From Ptychodera flava (Eukaryota > Hemichordata > Enteropneusta > Ptychoderidae), in assembly GCF_041260155.1 (NCBI RefSeq), contig NC_091943.1:18279283-18343282 (forward strand): DNA of 64,000 bases, written 5' to 3'. The notes beneath the pieces were generated by a model that worked only from the letters and a program-made list of their open reading frames with translations, made no database searches and had not been told where the DNA came from. Both the position numbers and the translations under genes were made by a program. Shown here piece after piece: positions 1 through 11,433 of this stretch (position 1 is the stretch's first letter; each line of letters starts with the position of its first letter).

Positions 1-59
1 GTGTTTTGCTTGTGAAATTATCTATTGTTCTGACTTGTTGAACTTGATTGCTTCTATAG

Positions 60-1523
60 CCACGAGAGACTTCTTCAAAAGCACATTTGAGAAACTTGGA
101 ATTTCTTTTGATGAGGAAAATGAGGTGAGTTTAACTGTACCTACGGAAGATGCCTACAGTTTACCATCACAGAGGGGATAGCGTGTCACAGAGGGAAATA
201 TGGATGTGTTCTCGTTAATTTGATAGCCTTTAAGCTTATATCCGTGCTAGCTTAATCGTTCGTAGTTAATATTTTGGCAAAAAGTGGGTTGTGAATCTAC
301 TGTGTTTAAAAGAAACTCACAATACAATACAATGGACATCTGGCAAAGGATTACCTACAGTATATAATCACAAAAAGCAATCTGCTATTAATATTGATAT
401 ATACGACTAGACTGAAATATTAAGGGCGCTCCCACTATCGTTGAGCGTCCCGCTATAGAAGATAGATGACCAGTTTGTGTAAATACAACACGTGCTCAAC
501 AGTTCTATCTAGCTCACGCACATATTTCAAACTGTCAAGGGGGGAGTAATTGTTTACAAATTGGAAAAAGGGAAGTTTTTCATTTTAGAAAGGGGAACTT
601 GGGGAGGTTCATATTTCATGTTCTTGGCCAACGGCGATTTACTTCCACTCACCCTCATAATTACTGAAAGAATCCTTGACCTGAATTTCTGTCGAGTTCT
701 ATCTAAGACTATACCCACAGTTTAAAATATTTCTCCTGATAACTTTACAGAACCGGATGGCTCTTGCACATTTTTTCTCTTTTACTTCATTAATGCACTA
801 AAATCACGTGAGCATGCCGCTGCTTATACTTTATCTTGTGACTATTCTACGGTATTGTGTACCATCAACATATTACAAAGGAAACTGATATAACTGTAAC
901 CAATCCTACCTCTTTCAGAAGCAAGCTTTAACGCAGTTCAATCCCTCTGGCCAATACGTTGAAACTGAACAAGTAGGTTTTCAGAATAGTAATTCACTTT
1001 CGTTGACACTTACTATTTTTAATGCGCATACCAACAACTTCTGTTCGAGTTGGTAGAATATTGTTGCAACAGTTAAACAGAGGGTCCCTCAATGCAAGCG
1101 GATGATATGTGTTTTGAAGAGTTTATAAACAGCTTAATATCAGACTTCGAGTATGTTAACAAGAATCTGTTTCAAATTTCTTTCTTGAGAATGAAACTTA
1201 CTCATTCGAGAGTTCACCAACGCGAGATTGCTTCTAGATTTAGGAGGGACATTGTGCATCTTTTGTGTGTTTTAAATACAGACTTGATTTTTACTTTGAT
1301 TATGGAATATACGTTCACTTTGACAATTTAAAGAATATTGAAACATCGCAGTCCTTTCACTAAATTATACTCGATATTGTATCATAAACGTCAAGGTTTC
1401 ACTCTGTTTAAATGTTCTGTTTTCATTCAGGTCAGTGAACTTGTTGCCTTCCTCTGTTCACCAGCGGCGGACCAGATGACTGGTACATTACTTCCCATTG
1501 ACGCTGGACTGTGTGCCAAGTGA
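60..1523 (+). CDS. SDR-1: 3' end of a short-chain dehydrogenase/reductase gene (exons 6-8)
   Basis: Three terminal exons are visible: 60-124, 919-972 and 1431-1523 (TGA). Each is bounded by AG acceptors and GTGAGT or GTAGGT donors, with the same phases as the complete paralogues in this window. They encode the alpha-helical lid region (TRDFFKSTFEKLG), the short KQALTQFNPSGQYVETEQ segment, and the C-terminal strand (ELVAFLCSPAADQMTGT, then LLPIDAGLCAK). The closing FLCSxAAxQxTGTxxxxDxG pattern is typical of bacterial-type 3-hydroxybutyrate dehydrogenase and related classical SDRs. The active-site exons lie before the window, so catalytic competence cannot be judged. Introns and exon 7 resemble SDR-2, but exon 8 is nearly identical to SDR-4, which suggests gene conversion. 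The next gene on this strand is SDR-2. Confidence 0.85.
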
Positions 1524-3312
1524 GAGCACTCAATCGAGAACACAGACACTTGTCGATCACGGAGATAGAATCTTGCTTCATTCCTAAGTTTTACTTGAGA
1601 CAGTGTGAGTGATAGTCAATTAGATAATATGTAATTGTTTTCCTAAAGATGTAGATAATCAAGAAAGTATTTATCTTAAGATTACTAAAAAATGAAACAG
1701 GCAGGTAATTGTTTATGTTTAAATGAAGATGTGCTAAACGATGTCCTTCAGCGAAACGTTGAATATTGGTATAATAAATAGGGAAAGAAATAAAATATTA
1801 TAAGCGTTTGTTCTTTCAAGCAAACGAATACAGGAAACCAGTGATTTTTCTGTTATTCTCAATATACTAGTAAAGATTTCAAACGATTGTGAGTGCGTGT
1901 AGTCACTACAACTACGGGGTGCAAATTCGCCATGTGTTAAAAAACAATGACGAACCTGTAGTTGATCGACAATCAGTAATTTGGTAGAATGTGTCTTTCG
2001 AAATTTGTCGACGGCAAAAGTTGATAATTCTTGCATTCTGTCTGGTTTTACATTGTTTCTCTCTCTGGAGTCAAGGGAATGCTGTAAACGGAAATGAAAA
2101 TGAGTATGTTTACCCTCAGCTTGAACTTAAACACTCGTATACATCAACAAGACATGGGCCTCTTTCATCCATTCTTATTGTAAAAATACGAATCTTTTTC
2201 CTATGTACTTTTTGAAATAAGGTAAGTAGGTAGCTAGGAATAATTACTTATATTTTGAAAAATGTTATAAATTTTCTCTGGCGGCATACATTTATGTTCC
2301 AACACTAGTCACGAACGTAAATATCACAAATAAGCTGTATGTTGTAATCACAATTTAATTGCAGTCTAGGCCAGTGCAGACTGTCTATCAACTGTTGACG
2401 AGCACTATACTTGATCAAAAGATGAAATCAGACTCTTTTGACACGCAAAAGTATGGAAAATGTCGTAAAAATGGCATCTGCTATACCGTTAATGTGACAT
2501 TCAGTTATAGAAATAAACAAATTTTACAGGCTGTGTATGATAAAGAACGAAATGTAATCGTCACACAAGCTGCAACCTACCACCATCATTATCTCTATCA
2601 AAACAATACAGAAAACTAAACCGTGATTGGAACAATAGGATGTCTCGAAGACAGGAATAGGAACCATACTTTCTGAAACATGAATGTCTGATAAACAAGT
2701 TTTAGAGACTGATGGTAGATTCTAAATGGTCAGGAAATGATAAGTTATACAAAATCCCATCAGATTGGAAGATTTTGTCCATAGTGAGTAAGCTAGATAT
2801 GAATGATCAGCAGCTATATTAAACTTGATATTTTTTTCAAAATGTTTGTACTCTGCAAAATCAGCGTTGGAAACTACTGCCCGTCCTCCCGTCCGAGACG
2901 GGTAACTTTTCAGTCGGACGGGAGGAAAATTGTACTTCCACGTCCGTGTGTCCGGCTCTCGATAGTAGCCCTACGGCATACCCAGTAATCTCATCGATCA
3001 GCTGCTTCTAAATGTTGTGTAAAATAAACGAAATGTAGTATACCAATACGTCGTCCGACTTCGAACGCTTATGCTACTGAAACTGTGCAACTGTGTGACG
3101 CCGGAACGCGAGACATGTAAACATGGGTAAACAGGAAGTCGCTCATACTAGTAAATCTCACACTAAGCGAGCTTTGCGCGATATCAGCCAGTGCTATATA
3201 TATAAAGATATAAAGGATATAAAGGAAAATGAGGGCAACTCCACACATCGGCTCTACCAAGATTGTTTAGTATTACGATATGGTGAATAAAAGGATCATT
3301 GCATTTATTTTG
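1524..3312. other. SDR-1 3' flank, mostly without recognised features
   Basis: Bases up to about 1885 match the flank of SDR-2 (to about 37035), so the tandem duplication includes the 3' flank. The two flanks then diverge. Similarity resumes only at about 22136 (matching 37436), so roughly 20 kb separates the halves of the SDR-1 flank that are about 400 bases apart at SDR-2. A weak candidate exon pair (about 1991-2215 and 2356-2619) is discussed in the findings. A small hairpin with 14-base CCTCCCGTCCGA-type arms lies at about 2882-2925. Confidence 0.5.
1773..1794 (+). promoter_or_regulatory. Candidate poly(A) signals of SDR-1
   Basis: Two AATAAA hexamers (1773-1778 and 1789-1794) lie about 250-270 bases after the SDR-1 stop, a plausible 3' UTR distance. 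Only the sequence motif and the distance support this. Confidence 0.35.
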
Positions 3313-4150
3313 TATGGAATACTAGTCTGGTTCCCTGACCCATTTCCCCGGTAGAGGGCGTGGGGAAATATAGGGTCAGGTACCGGGTAGCCATCTTGAA
3401 CAGAATTTTGTTCAAGATGGCGGAGGTTAGTCACCTGACAGAACATGCTACCATAAATATGGCTGCTGCCATGAAAACGCCGGTCAAAATTCGACTGGAT
3501 CAGAATTATGTTGGAACACTTGGTATCCGAACCAAAAAATTGGCACACGAGACGGGAAACATAAACTGAAAGGGTTAATGCAGAAGAACGGGGAAATAGA
3601 GATGATTGAAGGCTGGCTGTGATATCGCAGCAGTACTTGTTGCGTGTATCGAACGCGCTAGGGTCATTGAGGTCATCGCCGACTGTGGCGTGACCCCAAT
3701 GACCCGAGCACGTTCGATACACGCCACAAGTACTGCTGCGATATCACAGCTAATTGAAAGCAAACGTTGTTGGAACTGTGAACGACGATTGATTTCGATG
3801 GATAGAATGGTGTCCGAATTTCGTGAAAAATGCCAGGCATCATGTCGACGTTCTAAAAGTAAGCTTATTAAGAGGTGTGCTAAATCACAGTGGCTAAATC
3901 ATGGAGGTAGAAAGTCTTTCTTTCTACCTCCACGGCTTTGTGGTAAAAACAAGAAGTTGGTGTCAAGTGAGCCTGAAAGTGCGAAACCCAAGAAAGATGA
4001 GTAAAAGTTACAAGTGGTACTTTCATCCAATCACAGCTTGTTTATTTTAACCCAATAGCGTCCATGTTTACATTAGCCGGTACCTGACCCTATATTTCCC
4101 CACGCCCTCTACCGGGGAAATGGGTCAGGGAACCAGACTATATGGAATAC
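3313..4150. mobile_element. Mutator-like non-autonomous TIR element with 10-bp target duplications
   Basis: The element spans 3323-4140. Its 64-bp terminal inverted repeats (3323-3386 and 4077-4140) are perfect and start TAGTCTGGTTCCC. The 10 bp TATGGAATAC occurs directly before (3313-3322) and directly after (4141-4150). TSDs of 9-11 bp with long TIRs are typical of the Mutator/MULE superfamily; assignment to it is an inference. No transposase frame is seen inside. The perfect arms and TSD suggest recent movement. A diverged relative lies at 23810-24402. Confidence 0.8.
3616..3750. repeat. Internal palindrome within the Mutator-like element
   Basis: Arms of about 55 bp (3616-3670 and 3696-3750) are near-perfect inverted copies around a 25-bp spacer. 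They begin GCTGTGATATCGCAGCAG and are unrelated to the outer TIRs. Either a second foldback element inserted there, or the element has a built-in hairpin. Confidence 0.75.
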
Positions 4151-6320
4151 ATGGCGAGACACCGGTGAATCGATAGTGCTTTGACCCTTGTCATCAGAGT
4201 CATGTGATTTGGGTCCCCGGTAAAACGGTTGTTGATTGAGTGATTCGTCTTAACAGTGTTTCGGAACCAAAAATGGGGTTCCTTCATCAGTCGCTCTCTT
4301 GTTTTGTTTCCCATCCGCTTGGTTGTGTGATGAAGTCATCTTCATCCTCGAGGAGGAGAAGTCAGATTCGTTATTGAGAGAGTTAGCCCTATATTGACTG
4401 ACTCAATAGTGAGCATTCCGGTGTGTGGTGTCATATTATAATAACATGACCCAGCATCGACAGGAATTTCTGGACGCTCATTAGGATTTTTGTTTTAGGG
4501 CATATTTTGAGCGTTGCTAGTGCTCGTTGTGTTAACAGTAAATGTTGTACTTATCTGTCAACGATTAGTTTGTTTTAGGCATTTAAATCGATTATCCGAA
4601 CTTTTAGTTTTGTGTCAATTTTTCGTGGACTTTGTAATAGATTTCGGGTCGATATTGGTGCCTGCTTTCCGGTGTTTGAAAAGCATGTTGTGAAGGGCTG
4701 CTTCGAAAAATAAATCTTGTTTCTCTGTGTTTAGCCATTCCCCGGTTTCATACCGCAAACTTTGATTACTTATATGGCAGCTCTCTCAGTTTTTTATTTT
4801 CTTTGCCAGATGATGTTTTCTGTATTGCTCAGCAATCTTTTCAGTTTGGTTGATTGTAGTACCAATTCGATGACAGATTGCATCTTGGTTTTATACGATA
4901 AAGTGGCATAAAATGGAGACAAATTAAAAAACAAATTGTTTCCCCGTTGTTAAAACCGCTATCGTGAAACCTTTTAACTGTTTGAGCGATATGGGCAAAG
5001 TGTGTTTGAATTAACTAATTAATTAATCAGAGTGTTATCAGCATTGTTATTGTAGAAATTTTGTATTCAAGTCCGGATTAGAATTCATTTCAAACAGTGG
5101 AATTCAGAACAGTTTGTTTGTAAGATCATAGTTAATACTCATGTTGAAAATAAAGTTGTTTACAGTTTGAAGTACATAATGGTTTTGTGTTTTTTGAATG
5201 AATGGATTTGTCAAAATTCAGGACAGGCAACTTTTTGGCAGGACAGGCAAGTTTTGAAAGTTACCAGTCCTGATGTCTGGCAAATATTTTGGCCAGTTTC
5301 CAACACTGCTGCATATCAACATCACGATAAAAATGATATTGAAATGTTTTACGTACGTTAACAAAGCAGCAGTGTTATTGTGATATCGGCATTTCAATGT
5401 CTCGCTTAACTACAACTTCCAACAATATATATTTTGTACACAAATGACGAATGTATTGAGCTAAATACCGCATGTTTCGACACGATAGGTAGACACATAA
5501 AGCAAAAACAGTATAAAAAATATATCAAAACTTTGTTTAAAAGTGTTTGCGTGATAAATATTTGGCCATATAATATTTTTCATTTGCGGGGCCTGAAAAA
5601 TTTTGATGATGTAAAAGGTTGGAATTTCAATTTTTGAGAGTATTTAATCGGTCCTGAAACAAATAAGATTTCAATCGCTATTTCTACGGCCGACCCCTAC
5701 CAAGTATTTGTGAATCTAACCGTAAATATTATGCATTGCAGCACAGCTGTGTATTCATTCTAGCGTTCATCAACTTTTCTTCTGTGTTGCTATTTTGTCA
5801 AGTTTATTTCATGCCCGACATCACATTGTAAGCATATCTAGCATTCGTATTTGGACTCAGGTTTCCAGAGTTTTCTTTAAATGTAGAGAAGAGGAGTGGT
5901 TTCCATGCTTGCCCAGTTTACCTCTGTGCGGTGCCTTTAGAGTTCTCCCATTTCGGCGTTTTGGACACTTGCAAGTCATATATTAAAGCATGAACTGTAA
6001 AGCCTAAGCTTTATTACATGCCTCGATGTGAGTGCAAATCAGTGTATTGATTTGAATAGGAACATCCGGGATGTTAGCGGGCCGGTGAACGATGTACTGA
6101 CCGGTTTCCATGGTTACCCGGTCCAGTGAAGCCTTTCGATGTTTTCGATGTCAAAGTAGACGCTTAACGCTGGATGTAAAATATCCATGCGCGCACTGAT
6201 ATTTTGACTTTCGTGAAAATCTGTTTGATGGTGGTCAATAATGGTAAAATTGTTTGAAAATGCCCTGCATGTAACTAAATGTCATATAGCATTAACTGTG
6301 AAGAGGCATGTAATAAAAAT
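4151..6320. other. Intergenic stretch with dispersed repeat fragments
   Basis: No gene is recognised. Bases 5040-5110 carry a fragment of the repeat also seen at 12435-12650 and 36110-36310 (GTATTCAAGTCCGGA core). Bases 5430-5500 are an inverted, diverged match to 37200-37270 downstream of SDR-2. Nothing else is supported. Confidence 0.4.
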
Positions 6321-6440
6321 ATTATTGCCTGAATACATGGGTTTATGTGCCTTCGCAGCAGGAGACAATTTGCCCTCCTGGCGTCGGGCAAATTGCCACC
6401 TGCTCTTGGGCACATAAAACCATGTATTCAGGCAATAATA
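6321..6440. repeat. Foldback (hairpin) element of about 120 bp
   Basis: The arm from 6322 (TTGCCTGAATACATGGGTTT) returns as an inverted copy ending at 6439. The loop itself contains smaller inverted GGGCAAATTGCC-type pieces. The layout is that of a small foldback MITE. Confidence 0.65.
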
Positions 6441-7410
6441 TATAATAGCCCCTAAATAAAAGCACATCTGCTTTCTCTTGCATTCCAATGCCCAATTGGC
6501 GGACTCTACACACTTTTCATTCACGAGACATGGGAATCACGGGAGATTTCATTTTTATTGGCTACTGGCGGCGCCCTAACATTTGTTTAGGTGGCTAAAC
6601 TTGGAAAACTGTTCTTGAACAAATATAAATATGTTTACAAGGGATTTCTTGACGATCAGCAGGCGGGGAGGCAAGCTTTTTTTTTAGTTTTTGGCCGTTA
6701 GCCATCAAGTTTGAGCTTTTGTTCCGGGGAGATGACGATACCAGTTGGGGGACTGAGATTCCTGAGAATTCTATTACGTGCAAAAAATTTCATTTGTTAA
6801 ATTTCATCGAATTTGGTTGGATCGCTGCTCCTAAAAACTCCACCCACAATATTTACAACTTGAAATAAGCTTAAACCGATGCCTTTGGAATTTATTTTTG
6901 TAAATGTTGTCCTATTCTTATTTGGGAGACAGTAGTTATAAAGTTACGAATCCCTCAAACTGAAGAAAAAGTAATGTATAATGATAACAGTAAAATAAAT
7001 AAAGTAATTAAAAAGTAAAATAAAATCAAATAAAAAGTGGTGTCCGATAATACTTTCCAATTAAAGCTGCAATCAGCGTTACCAAGGCCCAAGCGTGATG
7101 TAACTTTGCAACATAAAATATCTTTAGTCCCATCCTCGCTACCTGAAATATCTATTGTCTTGTGCTGGAGAGAGCCAAATTACATAATAATGAAAGGCAT
7201 CGTGGGTAAAAAGTCTCACCATAGCAAAACGCTCTGTTTGGTTTACGAAACTTGTTAAACTCACTCACTTTTTTATGTCTTTGAGCATTTCTAATTTTAA
7301 ATTCCATTAAAACATTAAAACATTAAAACTTATGTTTTACCTGTAGATATCCGCTACTTTGAAATTATGGCCGACAATCGGGGACTTTTATGTCTCACTT
7401 AGCTTAACAC

Positions 7411-7440
7411 CCGCTCATTTATTTTGGGTTTTGCTCATTT
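7411..7440 (+). repeat. Left copy of a 30-bp inverted repeat (possible large-element terminus)
   Basis: The 30 bases begin CCGCTCATTTATTTTGGG. They match the reverse complement of 21717-21746 with one mismatch. The two copies bracket two inverted satellite arrays and a minus-strand gene, as expected of ends of a transposon of about 14.3 kb. The match is short, so a dispersed repeat is the alternative. Confidence 0.5.
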
Positions 7441-8085
7441 TAAGAAATCTAAAAAATGAACAATGTCAAGACCAATTTTTGGCGAATTAGAAGGGAAAAA
7501 CAAAACTTTGGACATGTGAAAACTTGTGTTTCTTACCATGGAAGAGAATAGTCTCCTTTTTTCAACTGCAAAAATTAAAATGTCTGAAAACATAGCATTA
7601 AACTTCATTTTGAGGATGGCAATTCAGTAAATCTTTCAATTTCAAGTTTTTTCCATAAGTAGAATAGTTTACAATAAAATTATAGTTTTTGAAATACCTG
7701 TCTCAAGTCATGACTTTTTTATAACCTAAAATCAAGGTTGGAAGGCATCTTCTCTATGGAGCATTTTTCATCATTGAATTTATAAAACCTTAATATAAAA
7801 ATCTACAAATGGAGAAGAAAATTGCTCAATTATTGCGTTGGGCAGTATCTAGTATGCCGAGGTTAAAAAAAATGATTCCAGTGTGGTTCATTCTTTAATT
7901 TTATAAAAATGTATGAATATGTTTCTCATTTTAGGATAATATGTGTAGTAAAATGAAATAATGCACATCAACAATCATTTTTTAAATTTAGCCATAGGTT
8001 TTTATTTAAAACATGCACACTCCATAAAAATATTCCACATAATTTATTTTGATTGCATTCAAAATCAAAATAAAATGTAAACCAT

Positions 8086-8741
8086 CAACAGGTAGCCTTT
8101 AGTAAATGTTTTCAGGCGAAAGCAACTGACTCAAGAGTCTAGCCATAGGAACACTGTCAACTGGTAGCCTTTAGTAAAATGTTTTCAGGCGAAAGCAACT
8201 GACTCAAGAGTCTAGCCATTGGAACACTGTCAACTGGTAGCCTTTAGTAAAATGTTTTCAGGCGAAAGCAACTGACTCAAGAGTCTAGCCATTGGAACAC
8301 TGTCAACTGGTAGCCTTTAGTAAAATGTTTTCAGGCGAAAGCAACTGACTCAAGAGTCTAGCCATAGGAACACTGTCAACTGGTAGCCTTTAGTAAAATG
8401 TTTTCAGGCGAAAGCAACTGACTCAAGAGTCTAGCCATTGGAACACTGTCAACTGGTAGCCTTTAGTAAAATGTTTTCAGGCGAAAGCGACTGACTCAAG
8501 AGTCTAGCCATTGGAACACTGTCAACTGGTAGCCTTTAGTAAAATGTTTTCAGGCGAAAGCAACTGACTCAAGAGTCTAGCCATTGGAACACTGTCAACT
8601 GGTAGCCTTAAGTAAAATGTTTTCAGGCGAAAGCAACTGACTCAAGAGTCTAGCCATTGGAACACTGTCAACTGGTAGCCTTTAGTAAAATGTTTTCAGG
8701 CGAAAGCGACAAACTGAAAGTCTAGATTTATTGAATTGTCA
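8086..8741 (+). repeat. Satellite array: nine copies of a 73-bp unit
   Basis: Units start at 8086 (72 bp), 8158, 8231, 8304, 8377, 8450, 8523, 8596 and 8669. They are nearly identical apart from occasional A/T or A/G changes. Each contains TGTTTTCAGGCGAAAGCAAC followed by TGACTCAAGAG. The array decays into unrelated sequence at about 8742. High copy identity implies recent amplification or homogenisation. The core recurs, inverted, in the array at 20328-21343. Confidence 0.95.
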
Positions 8742-9470
8742 ACTGCTACCCTTTAACCCTTTGAGCACCAAAGTAAATTTCTGACGCCTTTATAAAATAT
8801 ATCCTAGTCAATTTGTTTTAAGATTTAGGCAAAAATTTTGATAAAAAACTGTAGCTAGTAAATAAGACTGACCACAGGGGCTCTGTAAGCCATGATCATG
8901 GTACAGTGTTAATTACTGTAATGTATGCAGTATGCAGTGCGCCCTCTATTGTGAACCGTTGTTGGATTTTGCCTTGACCTTCACACTGTTGCACACTAAA
9001 CGTCTTATGAGGTCATCGTGTGGCATGCCAGAGGTTACCGTGGAGTGCACTTTATATACTGAATACATAGTTAACACTTTACCGTCAATCCTGACAAACA
9101 GAGCTAGGTACAGGCTGAGAGAAGTAAACAAGGAAAAGGCTGGTACACAACGAAATAGGTTTATATTCTTTATTATCTGTTCATTGGCCATTGACAAGCC
9201 CCTGTGGACTGAAATAGCAGATGACAGTCTCTAATGACACTGGGTAGTTTGGTTGGGTAGGTATGACTTATGGTCATTTCTCATAATTCAGAACAGTATT
9301 GAAACTAGTCTTTCATTTGTCTCAGTCTTTCATTTGTCTCATTTCAAATTTATTACACATCACTTTCCTTAAATTAAAAATACCGTCAAGGACAGTGTGC
9401 TCACATTCGGTTTGAATTGGTAAATTCAAGAAATATTTAAACCAGAAAAACAAGAATGACAAAAGCAAAT
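8742..9470. other. Gene-free spacer after the 73-bp satellite
   Basis: AT-rich sequence follows the array, beginning with a CCCTTTGAGCACC-type dispersed-repeat edge. No gene is supported. The open frames here overlap on both strands and lack splice-site or domain support. Confidence 0.4.
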
Positions 9471-11110
9471 AAGGTCAGCAACTTAGGTACTGGAGGTCAT
9501 CTTTAGGAACATGCATATCAACTTCTATAGCAATGGGACAAGCAGATCCTACATACATAAAGCAAATGTCAACAAAAAAATTAGCCAGGGAAGCTTGACA
9601 AACAGAAAAGGTGGGAGATTGGGGAAAAAATAAAGAGTGGGAAAAAATGTACAAGGGATCTGGTAAAAAGTAATGCTACCTCATCAATCTTCTAGCCCTT
9701 ACCCCCTCCTGAATATCAAATGTTCACCCCCTTACATAAGACCAGCTGGCGGGAAATGTATTTACAACCTGGAATTATCCTGGATCCAAATTTCTCATCA
9801 GTTCTTGTGTGTCTTACATGCACAAGTTGTAAAAATTGGTTCGCAATGAAAAAATTTACCTCAGCTTTGTTTTCTGGATCAAATTTTACTACAAATTGAT
9901 ATTAAATATGACAAAATTATGTTCAAAGCCTTCAAAACTCTCTCACAACATATCCTGGGTTGGTGTAGGTCATTAAGGTCACGAACTGTTAAAATTACCT
10001 AAAATATAAACATTTGGGGGTTTCCCAACACTTTGACCAGAAAATTTATCTAATAACATACCTCGGGACTTCTGTACCAAATTACAAAGCTATCAAACAA
10101 GTAATTTTGAGAACAAGTTTTCTTGACCAAAAATGACAAAATTATCTTAAAAATACAACTTTGTATATTTCAAAACAATTTCCACATATCTAACTATTGT
10201 CATCCCTGGACATCTGTACACCAAATATAAACGCTGTCCGTCCAGGGGCTTTAAAAAGAAAATATTTTTGAAGATTTTTTGACCAAAAATGACAAAAATT
10301 GCCCCAAAACAGTAATATTTCCAATTTTGTCGTAATTTCAACAATTAGAAGGGTAACACCCTTGCAAACATCCAATCAAAATTTGAGAGCAATCAGGCTA
10401 GCTGTTTCAGAGAAGAATAAGTTTTACTTAAAATGAGAAAAATAACCCAAAAATTCAGCAAAAATACGAAATTCAAGATATCTTCACAATATTCATAAAA
10501 CTGATTTTGATCAATCTGAGGAACCTGTATACTAAATATCAAAGCTATCAGATTAGTACTTTTTGAATAAAAAAATTTTTGACCAAAAATTCGGAAAATT
10601 GCCCCAAAATTACAAATATGAAAATTTCAATTAAATTTGTATAAAATTGACTGAGGTTATCCTGAGGAACATGTATACCAACTTTCAAAGCAATCAGATG
10701 AGTGTTTTCAGAGAAAAACATTTTTGACTAAAAGCTGAAAAAAATACCCCAAAAATAGAAACATGCAAATTTCATCCCAAATATTAAAGACCTAATTAAA
10801 AATACCTGAAGGAACCTGCACACCAAGTTTCAACCCAATCTACCAACGGTTACAGAGTTTTAGCAATTTGCAGTGTTTTTTCTTTTTCTCGTCATTTGCA
10901 TAATTTTGACACTGACACGTTCATTTGAACAAATTCACATCTCCATCCCTAGGTGCACCTGTACACCAAATACTAAGACAGTAGGTGCTGCGGTTTTGGT
11001 GTTTTTGATGTGGACAGACATACATACATACTTACATACAGACATGCAAATCGGACGCAAATGAACTGATTCAGCTTATACGATAACCTCACATTGGTAT
11101 ACCAGATGTG
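9470..11110 (+). repeat. Degenerate tandem array, about 150-bp period, with terminal microsatellite and hairpin
   Basis: The motif TTGACCAAAAATGACAAAA recurs with variation near 10124, 10278, 10580 and 10725, a period of about 150 bp. Each unit also has a ...ACCAAATATCAAAGC... segment. The array ends with a GACATACATACATAC tract and a short inverted pair (CCTCACAT / ATGTGAGC). The grammar of tandem units, tetranucleotide tract and terminal hairpin matches the elements at 38.7, 48.1 and 62.4 kb, though the sequence differs. Helentron-like non-autonomous origin is an inference. Confidence 0.6.
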
Positions 11111-11433
11111 AGCTAATAATATGTTTTACAGTTGAGCTGTTGTAATGAGACACTATGTACTAAAATGTATCAATGCCATAAGGCTATGTCATGCAGGTGT
11201 GGCTAGAAAATATCCTACAAATGTTTTGAGCAAAACATACCTGCAGGTGCTTTGGTTAAAGCTTGATGATCTGAGTTCGGTTCAATATAATCCAAGACTG
11301 TGAGTGGTATTTTCATGATGTGATGACACAAATAAAATTCAGGGATGTACACCAGTGAAAAGAATGTGAGTGACAATATGTACACTATCATTACACTATC
11401 ATGTACACTATCTATTTGCTTGCCTAAATAACA

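Noticed and set aside
8086-8741. CRISPR-like regular array
   Set aside because: The 73-bp copies are head-to-tail with no unique spacers, in a eukaryotic genome. It is a satellite.
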